Positions 1 through 6,743 of a stretch of 15,606 nucleotides of DNA are shown piece by piece. Location: contig DCUY01000031.1 in NCBI GenBank assembly GCA_002327905.1, positions 1-15,606 on the forward strand, in the 5' to 3' direction. Position 1 is the first letter of the stretch. Each line of letters begins with the position of its first letter. Both the position numbers and the translations under genes were made by a program. The notes below the pieces were generated by a model. The model had not been told where the DNA came from, did not search any database, and saw only the letters and a list, made by a program, of their open reading frames with translations. Origin of the DNA: Caldifarciminota bacterium UBA2202 (GTDB taxonomy: Bacteria; Hydrothermota; 32-111).

Positions 1-24
1 GTGAAATTTAAATATGTTTTTCAT
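1..24 (-). CDS. 5' fragment of a further gene, product unknown
   Basis: An ATG at 22-24 opens a reading frame that runs off the left edge; only MKNIFKFH is visible. A strong GGAGGT ribosome-binding site lies at 32-37, 7 nt upstream of this ATG. An in-frame ATG at 28-30 is only 1 nt from the SD element and is therefore less likely. A near-consensus promoter lies just upstream at 53-81. The basic, short N-terminus could begin a signal peptide, but eight residues cannot settle that. The product is not identifiable. Confidence 0.6.
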
Positions 25-31
25 TCTCATT

Positions 32-37
32 ACCTCC
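32..37 (-). promoter_or_regulatory. Ribosome-binding site of the truncated left-edge gene
   Basis: The minus strand reads GGAGGT here, 7 nt before ATG at 22-24. The match to the anti-SD sequence is strong and favours this ATG over the one at 28-30. Confidence 0.7.
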
Positions 38-52
38 ATAATTGTTTCTTTG

Positions 53-81
53 ATTTTATAATCAATTTGCTATGCTGTCAA
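53..81 (-). promoter_or_regulatory. Near-consensus sigma-70-type promoter for the left-edge gene
   Basis: On the minus strand a perfect -35 box TTGACA (76-81) is followed by a 17-nt spacer (59-75) and a -10 box TAAAAT (53-58). The predicted transcription start near 45-47 leaves a leader of about 20 nt carrying the GGAGGT site. The next gene therefore appears to have its own promoter and is not only the tail of the upstream operon. Confidence 0.75.
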
Positions 82-199
82 TATTGTTAATCAATGGAAT
101 GTAGAAGATAATCCAATAAAAATATTTGTCTGTCAGAATAATCCCCTATCGCTTGTGCTCAAGATGTCAAGAAGTAAAGAATCCAAGCACCGTGAAAAA

Positions 200-1363
200 T
201 TACGCTTTCCTGCAATACATGATGCTGTCTTCTGCAGATTCAAAAATCACTTTTACAATTTCTCCGGTTTTAATCTCACCGTTTGTTTTGACTTTGCAAT
301 TAACATACCCTGATGATTTTCCATAGCACAAATCTTCTTTGATTCTTTCAATAATTATCTCATCCGGTTTTCCGATAATGCTTTCAAGATAATTTTGTTT
401 CTTTGCTGTTGCAAGTTCCTTCAATTTACTCAATTTATAATCCCTATTGCCATTACTGTCAGAAAAATAAGCCGCAAGAGTGCCCTCCCTCTTGGAATAT
501 GCAAATAAATGGAAATGCGTGATAGGCAGACTCTTCAGAGATATTAAAAGATCTTCAAATATCTCACCCGTCTCCGTAGGAAAATTATAAATTATATCCG
601 CTCCAATTCTCATGCCCCTTATACTCTTAAGAACTGCAATTCTTTCAAAGATTTTCCTTTTGTCAGTATTTCTCAGCATACTTTTCAGAACAGGGTCTTC
701 AGTGTGCTGGAGAGAGAGATGTAAGAATCTCGCCGTTATATTGTCTTTGGATATTTCTTCTATCAGCTCATCGCTTATCTCATTTATATCGAGCGAAGAG
801 AGCCGTATCCTGAATATTCCGCTCTTTTTAATCGCTTTAATCAGAGATGTTAGGTTCATTCCATTGCTTTCATATTTTCCTATGTGCACCCCTGTCAGGA
901 CCACCTCTTTTTTCCCTTCTGAAATGTATTTGTTTACATCAAAGAGGATATCATCTACATTTCTGCTCCTCTCAGCGCCCCTTTTGTAAGGCACTATGCA
1001 GTACGAGCAGAAATTATTGCATCCCGTCTGAATGACAACCTCAGGCCTTGTTCTAAATGAAGAGGGATTTTCAATCTGCAATATTCTCTCTTGATCTATG
1101 AAATTGACATTCTCTCCGCTCTCACCCGAAAAACATCCTGAAATTTCGATCCTCTTTTGCGGATAAAGTCTTTTGAATCTGTTGAAGACCCTCAAAAAAT
1201 CAGTCTCCGCCTTCTTTGTGACAACACAGGAAGCCATCAGAATAACATCCGCATCTTTGACATTGTCGGTTCTCTCCCACATTTTCAATTCATACTCACC
1301 GGCAACTCTGTTCATTAAAGACTGATTCAGCTTGCATCCTGTTTCAAAGAGAAAATACTTCAA
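200..1363 (-). CDS. mtaB: Radical-SAM tRNA methylthiotransferase, MtaB type
   Basis: Probable tRNA t6A37 methylthiotransferase, which adds a methylthio group to t6A37 to give ms2t6A in ANN-decoding tRNAs. The N-terminal MTTase domain shows its three cluster cysteines: C10 in ETGCKLNQ, C46 in ASCVVTKKA and C77 in SGCF. The radical-SAM cluster CxxxCxxC is C115, C119 and C122 in GCNNFCSYCIVPYKRG. A TRAM-like RNA-binding tail spans about 330-387. The TKKA sequence after C46 favours MtaB over MiaB or RimO. At 387 aa it is somewhat short; the C77-C115 spacing is much tighter than usual, so the MTTase domain is abbreviated. The start is TTG at 1361-1363, overlapping the stop of the RmlD-like gene (TTGA) and preceded by GAGG at 1371-1374. 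It is the last gene of the operon. Confidence 0.9.
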   Translation of the reverse strand: MKYFLFETGCKLNQSLMNRVAGEYELKMWERTDNVKDADVILMASCVVTKKAETDFLRVFNRFKRLYPQKRIEISGCFSGESGENVNFIDQERILQIENPSSFRTRPEVVIQTGCNNFCSYCIVPYKRGAERSRNVDDILFDVNKYISEGKKEVVLTGVHIGKYESNGMNLTSLIKAIKKSGIFRIRLSSLDINEISDELIEEISKDNITARFLHLSLQHTEDPVLKSMLRNTDKRKIFERIAVLKSIRGMRIGADIIYNFPTETGEIFEDLLISLKSLPITHFHLFAYSKREGTLAAYFSDSNGNRDYKLSKLKELATAKKQNYLESIIGKPDEIIIERIKEDLCYGKSSGYVNCKVKTNGEIKTGEIVKVIFESAEDSIMYCRKA

Positions 1364-2208
1364 ATATATTCCTCTTTGAGAAATTCGCGAAGAGACTCTC
1401 TCCAGTCTTTCATTATATTCAAACCCAATTCATTGAGCTTTCTGTTTTCAAGAACAGAATACTTAGGTCTTGCTATGCTGTTTGAAGAACTCTTCTTTCT
1501 CTTCACTTTAATTTTCAGTTTCATCTGACGGGATATTTCAGAGGCAAAATCAAACCATGAAACCTCACCCTCGTCCGTTGAATGAATGATTCCTGAAATC
1601 CCGTTTTCAAAAACAAGAAGAGTTTGTTTCGCCGCATTGAGAGTATATGTGGGGGTGAGAATCTCATCAGAGACTACTTCAATGACATCGTTCTCTTTCG
1701 CCTTCCTTAAAAACAATGATATGAAATTATATCCTTTGGCTCTGCTTACCACCCTTCCGTAGAGTCCGCTCACTCTCAGCACTGATGCATTGGGATTCAC
1801 TTCAAGAATTCCCTCCTCTCCAATATATTTTGACATTCCGTATATGTTCAGAGGATTGCACTTGTCTGTTTCAATATAAGGAGTCCTCTTCTCTCCGTCA
1901 AATACATAATCCGTGGAAAAATGAATGAAGCGAATGTTCTTCTTTCTGCACACATGGGCAATCTTCATTGGTGCCGACATATTCATCAGGATTGCCTCTC
2001 TGACTGAGTTTTCTGCAAGAGGAACATCCAGAAATGCCGAACAGTTTATAACAGCGTCGAATTTATTTCCAATGAAAGATTCAAATGCATCCGTATTTCT
2101 GACATCAAACAATTCCTTTCCGCCGTGAACCACTTTGTGTTTTTTTTCAAATATTCTCAGGATATCGCTTCCAAGCTGTCCGGTGCTCCCTATAATGTAT
2201 ATTTTCAT
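1360..2208 (-). CDS. rfbD: dTDP-4-dehydrorhamnose reductase-like protein (RmlD family)
   Basis: An NAD(P)-dependent extended short-chain dehydrogenase/reductase of 282 aa, the usual RmlD size. It shows an N-terminal Rossmann glycine motif GSTGQLG (7-13), the family motif STDYVFDG (98-105), the catalytic Tyr/Lys in YGMSK (Y123, K127), and the RmlD C-terminal signature RPKYSVLENRKLNELG. RmlD reduces dTDP-4-keto-L-rhamnose to dTDP-L-rhamnose, but no rmlA, rmlB or rmlC lies nearby, so the true substrate is uncertain. The ATG at 2206-2208 overlaps the TGA of the HAD gene (ATGA), which suggests translational coupling; no convincing SD is visible. Family assignment is confident, exact substrate is not. 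Confidence 0.82.
   Translation of the reverse strand: MKIYIIGSTGQLGSDILRIFEKKHKVVHGGKELFDVRNTDAFESFIGNKFDAVINCSAFLDVPLAENSVREAILMNMSAPMKIAHVCRKKNIRFIHFSTDYVFDGEKRTPYIETDKCNPLNIYGMSKYIGEEGILEVNPNASVLRVSGLYGRVVSRAKGYNFISLFLRKAKENDVIEVVSDEILTPTYTLNAAKQTLLVFENGISGIIHSTDEGEVSWFDFASEISRQMKLKIKVKRKKSSSNSIARPKYSVLENRKLNELGLNIMKDWRESLREFLKEEYI
1371..1374 (-). promoter_or_regulatory. Ribosome-binding site supporting the TTG start of mtaB
   Basis: GAGG on the minus strand, 7 nt upstream of the TTG at 1361-1363. No ATG lies in this frame near the expected N-terminus (KYFLFETGCK), so the TTG start rests on this site. Confidence 0.6.
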
Positions 2209-3017
2209 ATCAAATCAATCAGGTCATTTACCGAATCTGCTTCAATGTCAACATCAAGACCGCTCTTTACATAATCATCATGCTTCGTCTCTCCGGAGAG
2301 CACAAGAATTGATTTTAAGGATGCGTCGAGAGCCATCCTCATGTCAGTATAGAGTCTGTCGCCCACCATTGCGCAGTCAGACGGCTTCAGTGAAAAATGG
2401 CTTATTATAGATGAAACCATGCCCACATTCGGCTTTCCCACAATTTCAGGAGTGCGCGATGTGAGTTTTTCAAACATTGATATGAATCCGCCTATGTCAG
2501 GTATATATCCTGTTTCAGTGGGGCATGTTATATCAGGATGCGTCGCAATGTACCGCGTGCCTTTTATGAGAAGCTGGTATGCATTGTCTATCTTTTCATA
2601 TGTGAGAGTTTTGTCAAAACCGAGCAACACAACATCGGGATTCTCTTTTGAAAAGACAAATCCGTTTTCAAGAAGTTCCTCTTCGAATGATTTTGTTCCC
2701 AGCGGATAGATGCTCTTCACATTCTCCTGCTTCATTTTAAGTATGGTTGCATTTAGGGATGTGAATATATCTTCAATTTTGCACTCAAATCCCATTTTTG
2801 TTAGTTTTGAAAAATAATCCTTTCTGTTTTTTGATGAATTGTTTGATAGAAAGACAGTTCTCTTTCCATTCTTCTTTATCTTTGAGATAAATTCTCTTGC
2901 TCCGCCGATTATCCTCTCTCCAAGATAGAGTGTCCCATCCATATCAAAAAAGAAAAGCTCTACAGCTTTCAGGTCATTCCCATTCGATTGTTGACGGCGG
3001 TTTTGTTGATATATCAT
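2205..3017 (-). CDS. HAD-IIA family sugar-phosphatase-like hydrolase (NagD type)
   Basis: A 270-aa haloacid-dehalogenase hydrolase with all four motifs: motif I DMDGT with nucleophile D25 and D27, motif II S58 in LSNNS, motif III K195 in GKPN, and motif IV GDRLYTD with D220 and D225. The region between about 80 and 180 is the C2-type cap of HAD-IIA enzymes (NagD, AraL, PGP). Members dephosphorylate sugar phosphates, nucleotides or phosphoglycolate, and the substrate cannot be read from sequence. The ATG at 3015-3017 lies 44 nt inside guaA and gives about 18 residues before the first strand, more than most NagD proteins have. No in-frame ATG, GTG or TTG occurs between it and motif I, so this start is kept. 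It is coupled to the RmlD-like gene downstream by ATGA. Confidence 0.88.
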   Translation of the reverse strand: MIYQQNRRQQSNGNDLKAVELFFFDMDGTLYLGERIIGGAREFISKIKKNGKRTVFLSNNSSKNRKDYFSKLTKMGFECKIEDIFTSLNATILKMKQENVKSIYPLGTKSFEEELLENGFVFSKENPDVVLLGFDKTLTYEKIDNAYQLLIKGTRYIATHPDITCPTETGYIPDIGGFISMFEKLTSRTPEIVGKPNVGMVSSIISHFSLKPSDCAMVGDRLYTDMRMALDASLKSILVLSGETKHDDYVKSGLDVDIEADSVNDLIDLI

Positions 3018-4509
3018 AAACTACCCTGTTTACCCCTTTCACTTCATTTATTATTCTCTTTGAAATCTCCTGAAGAGTCTCTTTGGAAAACCCATACCAG
3101 TCGGCAGTCATTCCGTCAACGGAAGTCACTGCCCTTAATGCAATCACATTATCGTATGTGCGCTGGTCTCCCATAACTCCTACAGTCTTTACAGGAAGAA
3201 GAACTGCGAATGCCTGCCAGATATTTCCGTACTCGTGTCTTTCTTTTAAGACATCAAGATAAATTTTATCCGCCTTTTGAAGCATTATCACTGATTCTTC
3301 TGTTACGGCTCCAAGGATTCTTATGCCGAGTCCCGGTCCCGGGAAAGGATGGCGCAAAATAAGCTCTGAAGGAATTTCAAGGTCGATGCCTATGCGCCTT
3401 ACTTCATCCTTGAATAATTCTTTCAATGGCTCTATCAGCTTGAATTTCATATTTTTGGGAAGGCCTCCAACATTGTGATGGGTTTTTATCACATGGGAGG
3501 GGCCCTTCTGCGACTGCGATTCTATCCTGTCGGGATATATTGTTCCCTGCACAAGGAATTCCGCATTTTTAAATGATTTTGCTTTGTCAGCAAAGACTTC
3601 AATAAAGGTTTTTCCTATTATTCTTCTCTTCTCTTCAGGGTCTTCGACATTCTTAAGGCGCCTTAAAAAGAGTTTGGCGGAGTCAACATACTCCACATCC
3701 ATATTTATTGTTCTCTTTAGACATTCGACCGTCTCTCTTCCCTCATTGTATCTTAGAAGCCCCGTGTCAATTAAAAATCCCTTGAGATGCTTTCCTACAG
3801 CTCTCTTCACAAGCACAGAAGCAACAGTTGAATCGACTCCTCCGGATATTCCGCTTATCACAATTTTGCCATTTGCCTGCTCTTTAATCTCCTCAACAGT
3901 CCTCTCTATGAAATTTTTGCTGGTCCAATCCTGTTTCGCCCTGCATATAAATATGACAAAATTATGAAGCATTGTGTAGCCGAACTGAGTGTGGTGGACT
4001 TCAGGATGAAACTGAAAACCGTATATCTGCTTCTGTGAATGCTTCATAGCGGCTGTCTCGGAATTTTCGCTCATCGCTATTTTTACATACCCTTTTGGGA
4101 TTTCCTTCACTTTGTCGGAATGCGACATCCATACGATTGATTTATTCTTGACTGCTTTGAAAATTACATCCCTTGAAAGAATCGTAAGATTGCTTCTTCC
4201 GTACTCCCTCTCCTGCGAATGTGACACGACGCCGCTATTTTTAATTGCTATAAGTTGCATTCCGTAGCATATTCCCAGTATAGGTATATCAAGTGAAAAT
4301 ATTCTGTTTGATATTGTCGGACTCTCTTTATCGTAAACCGAATTAGGTCCTCCGGAGAGTATTATTCCGGATACGGTTGAATAATTGAATTTATCAGCTA
4401 CAGAAGGACTGATTATTTCAGAATATACTTTCATCTCTCTTATTCTTCTTGCTATAAGCTGAGTGTATTGAGAGCCGAAATCAATTACAACTATTCCCTT
4501 ATGCGTCAT
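2974..4509 (-). CDS. guaA: GMP synthase (glutamine-hydrolysing)
   Basis: Converts XMP, ATP and glutamine to GMP in the last step of guanine nucleotide synthesis; cytosolic. The class I glutamine amidotransferase domain (about 1-190) has nucleophile C81 in GICYGMQ and the H168/E170 dyad in FHPEV. The ATP-pyrophosphatase domain has the PP-loop SGGVDST at 222-228. The C-terminal dimerisation domain ends in the family signature KPPSTIEWE. With the ATG at 4507-4509 the protein is 511 aa, typical of GuaA and beginning THKGIVVIDFGSQY. The frame extends upstream to 4539, but the internal ATG has AAAGGA at 4516-4521, 6 nt away, and matches the family N-terminus. It overlaps rpe by 11 nt. No guaB is in the window. 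Confidence 0.97.
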   Translation of the reverse strand: MTHKGIVVIDFGSQYTQLIARRIREMKVYSEIISPSVADKFNYSTVSGIILSGGPNSVYDKESPTISNRIFSLDIPILGICYGMQLIAIKNSGVVSHSQEREYGRSNLTILSRDVIFKAVKNKSIVWMSHSDKVKEIPKGYVKIAMSENSETAAMKHSQKQIYGFQFHPEVHHTQFGYTMLHNFVIFICRAKQDWTSKNFIERTVEEIKEQANGKIVISGISGGVDSTVASVLVKRAVGKHLKGFLIDTGLLRYNEGRETVECLKRTINMDVEYVDSAKLFLRRLKNVEDPEEKRRIIGKTFIEVFADKAKSFKNAEFLVQGTIYPDRIESQSQKGPSHVIKTHHNVGGLPKNMKFKLIEPLKELFKDEVRRIGIDLEIPSELILRHPFPGPGLGIRILGAVTEESVIMLQKADKIYLDVLKERHEYGNIWQAFAVLLPVKTVGVMGDQRTYDNVIALRAVTSVDGMTADWYGFSKETLQEISKRIINEVKGVNRVVYDISTKPPSTIEWE

Positions 4510-5152
4510 ACAGAATCCTTTCAATATTTTTTTGCACACTGCCGCCTCTAAAGAGATACGAGCCGGACACTATCCATTCGGCTCCCCTCTCAATTGAGCG
4601 CCTTCCTGTCAGATTATTTATTCCGCCGTCTATCTCAATCGCAAATTTCATTCTCCCTCGCTCTCTTTTCAAATAATCAATCTTTTCAAGAACACTTTCT
4701 ATGAATTCCTGCCCGGCAAACCCCGGGAAGACAGACATGAGCAAAACATAATCTACATGCGGGAGATATTTGAGTATGCTCTTTACAGGTATGTCGGGAT
4801 TCAGAGCGAGGCCTGCCTTAACTCCTCTCTTCTTTATCTGCTGTATCAATTTCAGAGGCTTTGAGGATGTTTCAGGATGAAAAGATATTAAGTCAGCTCC
4901 GCAATCCATAAAATCAGAAGCATACTTATCCGGATTCGTTATCATCAGATGCGCGTCAATCTTCTTTCTTGTCGCTCTTCTCATGCTCCTTAGAAAGACA
5001 GGCCCGAATGTTATATTATTTACATAATGACCGTCCATAACATCAAGATGAAGCATATTTACGGAATTGGGAATCATTTTCAAAGATTCCTTAATGCATG
5101 CAAGGTCCATTGAAAGCACTGATGGAATTATTTCTATTCTTTTTTTTATCAT
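4499..5152 (-). CDS. rpe: Ribulose-phosphate 3-epimerase
   Basis: Interconverts D-ribulose 5-phosphate and D-xylulose 5-phosphate in the pentose phosphate pathway; a cytosolic TIM-barrel metalloenzyme. The 217-aa length is normal. Visible active-site residues are S11 in PSVLS, H35 and D37 in HLDVMDGHYV, H68 in DAHLMI, the flexible-loop motif MSVFPGFAGQ (139-148) and D175 in EIDGGI. The two aspartates are the acid/base pair of the family. GSYLF near the C-terminus matches the phosphate-binding region. The ATG at 5150-5152 overlaps the TGA of the upstream PASTA gene (ATGA), so translation is probably coupled. The start is followed by a run of eight A residues encoding IKKR. Confidence 0.96.
   Translation of the reverse strand: MIKKRIEIIPSVLSMDLACIKESLKMIPNSVNMLHLDVMDGHYVNNITFGPVFLRSMRRATRKKIDAHLMITNPDKYASDFMDCGADLISFHPETSSKPLKLIQQIKKRGVKAGLALNPDIPVKSILKYLPHVDYVLLMSVFPGFAGQEFIESVLEKIDYLKRERGRMKFAIEIDGGINNLTGRRSIERGAEWIVSGSYLFRGGSVQKNIERILYDA
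4516..4521 (-). promoter_or_regulatory. Ribosome-binding site fixing the guaA start
   Basis: AAAGGA on the minus strand, 6 nt before the ATG at 4507-4509. It lies inside the end of rpe and supports the 511-aa form over a 521-aa form starting at 4539. Confidence 0.6.
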
Positions 5153-5973
5153 TCAGGAACCTGTACTCTTAATTTCAATGTATCCTGTTTCTTCAGATAC
5201 TCTCCTGAATCAGGCATCTGCGCAATCACTGTGCTCCTCAATACATTCGCCTTGACTGAATCGTATATTACAGGAATCAGCTTCATTGAACGGGCGAGAT
5301 TCAGTGCAGAATCTTTCTCCATATTCTTAAACGAAGGAATAAATACGAAATTTGATCTTTTTCCTCTTGATACAAACAATGACACTGTAGTTCCCTTTGG
5401 AATTATGCTGTTGAACGGAGGTTCAGTGCCAAGAACAATATTCTCGTCAAGCTCGTCGCTGAAGTCAAATGATGTGTCATTGACTGCGAAACCCGCCCTT
5501 GTGAGGGCATCTATTGCATTCGAAATGTGAAGTCCGTAAACCTTCGGCACCTGAACTTTTTCAGAACCCATTGAAACAATGACTTCAACCACTTTATAAA
5601 ATTTGATATTTGAGAAAGGAAGAGGATTCTGGGAAATAACGAGTCCTGAAACTATCTTCTCCGAGTATTCTTCTCCGGCTATTCGAAGATCAAGTCCGCG
5701 CACCTCAAGCTCTGTTCTCGCCTGTTTGATTGTAAGGCCTGTGATATCGGGGACAGACAATTCATTTGTGCGGCCCATCATCAAAGGCATGACAATATAC
5801 GCGGTTATTATTCCGAGAACAACGGATATGAGAGCAATCATAATAAGCACAAGTCCGTATTTGTGCCCCTGTTCGAATATGTTCAGTTTTTTTACGGCAT
5901 CAGCAGATTCTTTCAGATTGTCTGCAGAGCGCTTGAAAAAACCAATGTTTACTTTCTTTCCGTGTTCATCCAT
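5149..5973 (-). CDS. Membrane-anchored triple-PASTA protein without kinase domain (second copy)
   Basis: A 274-aa protein with a basic cytoplasmic segment of about 38 residues, one transmembrane helix at about 39-66, and an extracytoplasmic region of three PASTA repeats at about 72-137, 140-204 and 208-272. The repeats show the usual pattern: a proline near the start (VPDITGL, VPKVYGL, IPSFKNM), an alpha-helix with A/R residues, and a central QNP, TEPP or QMP turn. PASTA domains of Ser/Thr kinases and PBPs bind peptidoglycan fragments or beta-lactams. No kinase or transpeptidase domain is present. It overlaps the first PASTA gene by 25 nt; the start at 5971-5973 has only a weak SD-like AGGTG upstream. 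A role in cell-wall sensing or scaffolding is inferred only. Confidence 0.87.
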   Translation of the reverse strand: MDEHGKKVNIGFFKRSADNLKESADAVKKLNIFEQGHKYGLVLIMIALISVVLGIITAYIVMPLMMGRTNELSVPDITGLTIKQARTELEVRGLDLRIAGEEYSEKIVSGLVISQNPLPFSNIKFYKVVEVIVSMGSEKVQVPKVYGLHISNAIDALTRAGFAVNDTSFDFSDELDENIVLGTEPPFNSIIPKGTTVSLFVSRGKRSNFVFIPSFKNMEKDSALNLARSMKLIPVIYDSVKANVLRSTVIAQMPDSGEYLKKQDTLKLRVQVPE

Positions 5974-6743
5974 ATCTTGACACCTGTTCCCTTCTTTACT
6001 TTTGCTCCGGGTTCAACAGACTGCTTTATAACTATGTCGAACGGAAGCTCTATATCAGTGATATTTATTATCTCCTGAACAGTGAGTCCTGCGGATTTAA
6101 TCTTATCTATTGCATCAGATTTTGTCAGGTTATTGACATTGGGCATGACTACCGAAACCGTTCCTTTTGAAATTGTAATATTTATTGAAGACCCTTCCGG
6201 AACCTCAGCTCCGCCTTCAGGCTCTGTTGAAACGACAACATCCGTTCTGTATTTTTCATTATCCACATAAACCGTGCTTCCTATTTTTAGCCGCAGTTTT
6301 ATTATCTCTCTCTTGACTTCATCCACATTAAGTCCTGCAAAATAAGGAACAAGAATAAGTTTTGCTTCCTGCGCCTGAGTATCTACGGGAACTATAATCT
6401 CAGACCCTGCGCTTATCACGACATTAACTGCGGAGTTTTTATCCGCCATTGCGCCTGCTATAGGAGACTGAGAGAGTATGATACCCTTTGCCGCAGTCTC
6501 GCTGGTCTTCTCGGATTCCACATAGAGCAGAAGGCCTTTGTTTGCCAAAACCAATTTACCCCTTTCAAAATCAATTCCCTCTATCTGTGGAACTTCAACT
6601 TTTGTTTCAGTGGCATTCTCTTTGGAAGAGTTTGTCTTGATGAGAGGAGCTACGAAAACGACCATGACCAATGATACGATTATCGAAATTATCAGAGACA
6701 CAACTACTGATATTCCGATAATTTTTCCTGTATTGTCAAACAT
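5949..6743 (-). CDS. Membrane-anchored triple-PASTA protein without kinase domain (first copy)
   Basis: A 264-aa protein with a short N-terminus (MFDNTGK), one strongly hydrophobic helix at about 8-35, and three PASTA repeats at about 49-115, 130-194 and 197-262. Recognisable turns are SQSPIAG, TEPEGGAEVPEG and SVEPGAKVKKG. Family knowledge links PASTA repeats to muropeptide or peptidoglycan binding; no catalytic domain is present. The frame is open back to 6866, but the ATG at 6741-6743 has a perfect AGGAGG 5 nt upstream and places the helix at the N-terminus. The extra 41 residues of the longer form would lie wholly inside rsmB. It overlaps rsmB by 8 nt. It is similar in layout but diverged in sequence from its neighbour, which suggests an old duplication. 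Confidence 0.87.
   Translation of the reverse strand: MFDNTGKIIGISVVVSLIISIIVSLVMVVFVAPLIKTNSSKENATETKVEVPQIEGIDFERGKLVLANKGLLLYVESEKTSETAAKGIILSQSPIAGAMADKNSAVNVVISAGSEIIVPVDTQAQEAKLILVPYFAGLNVDEVKREIIKLRLKIGSTVYVDNEKYRTDVVVSTEPEGGAEVPEGSSINITISKGTVSVVMPNVNNLTKSDAIDKIKSAGLTVQEIINITDIELPFDIVIKQSVEPGAKVKKGTGVKIWMNTERK

Noticed and set aside
152..163. CTTG-TGCT-CAAG stem-loop as a terminator after mtaB
   Set aside because: The stem is only 4 bp, is not GC-rich, and is not followed by a T run on the minus strand.
612..989. A 125-codon plus-strand open frame inside mtaB
   Set aside because: Antisense to the conserved radical-SAM domain; the low-complexity Ser/Leu/Ile-rich product is typical of a shadow frame. 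Similar plus-strand frames (3584-3967, 5603-5980, 14502-14858) were rejected for the same reason.
4510..4539. Upstream extension of guaA by ten residues
   Set aside because: The ATG at 4507-4509 has a better SD and gives the family-typical N-terminus and length.
5134..5149. Run of eight A residues at the start of rpe as a programmed slippage site
   Set aside because: The in-frame product is a complete, normal Rpe; no alternative frame of interest follows, and the run simply encodes Ile-Lys-Lys-Arg.
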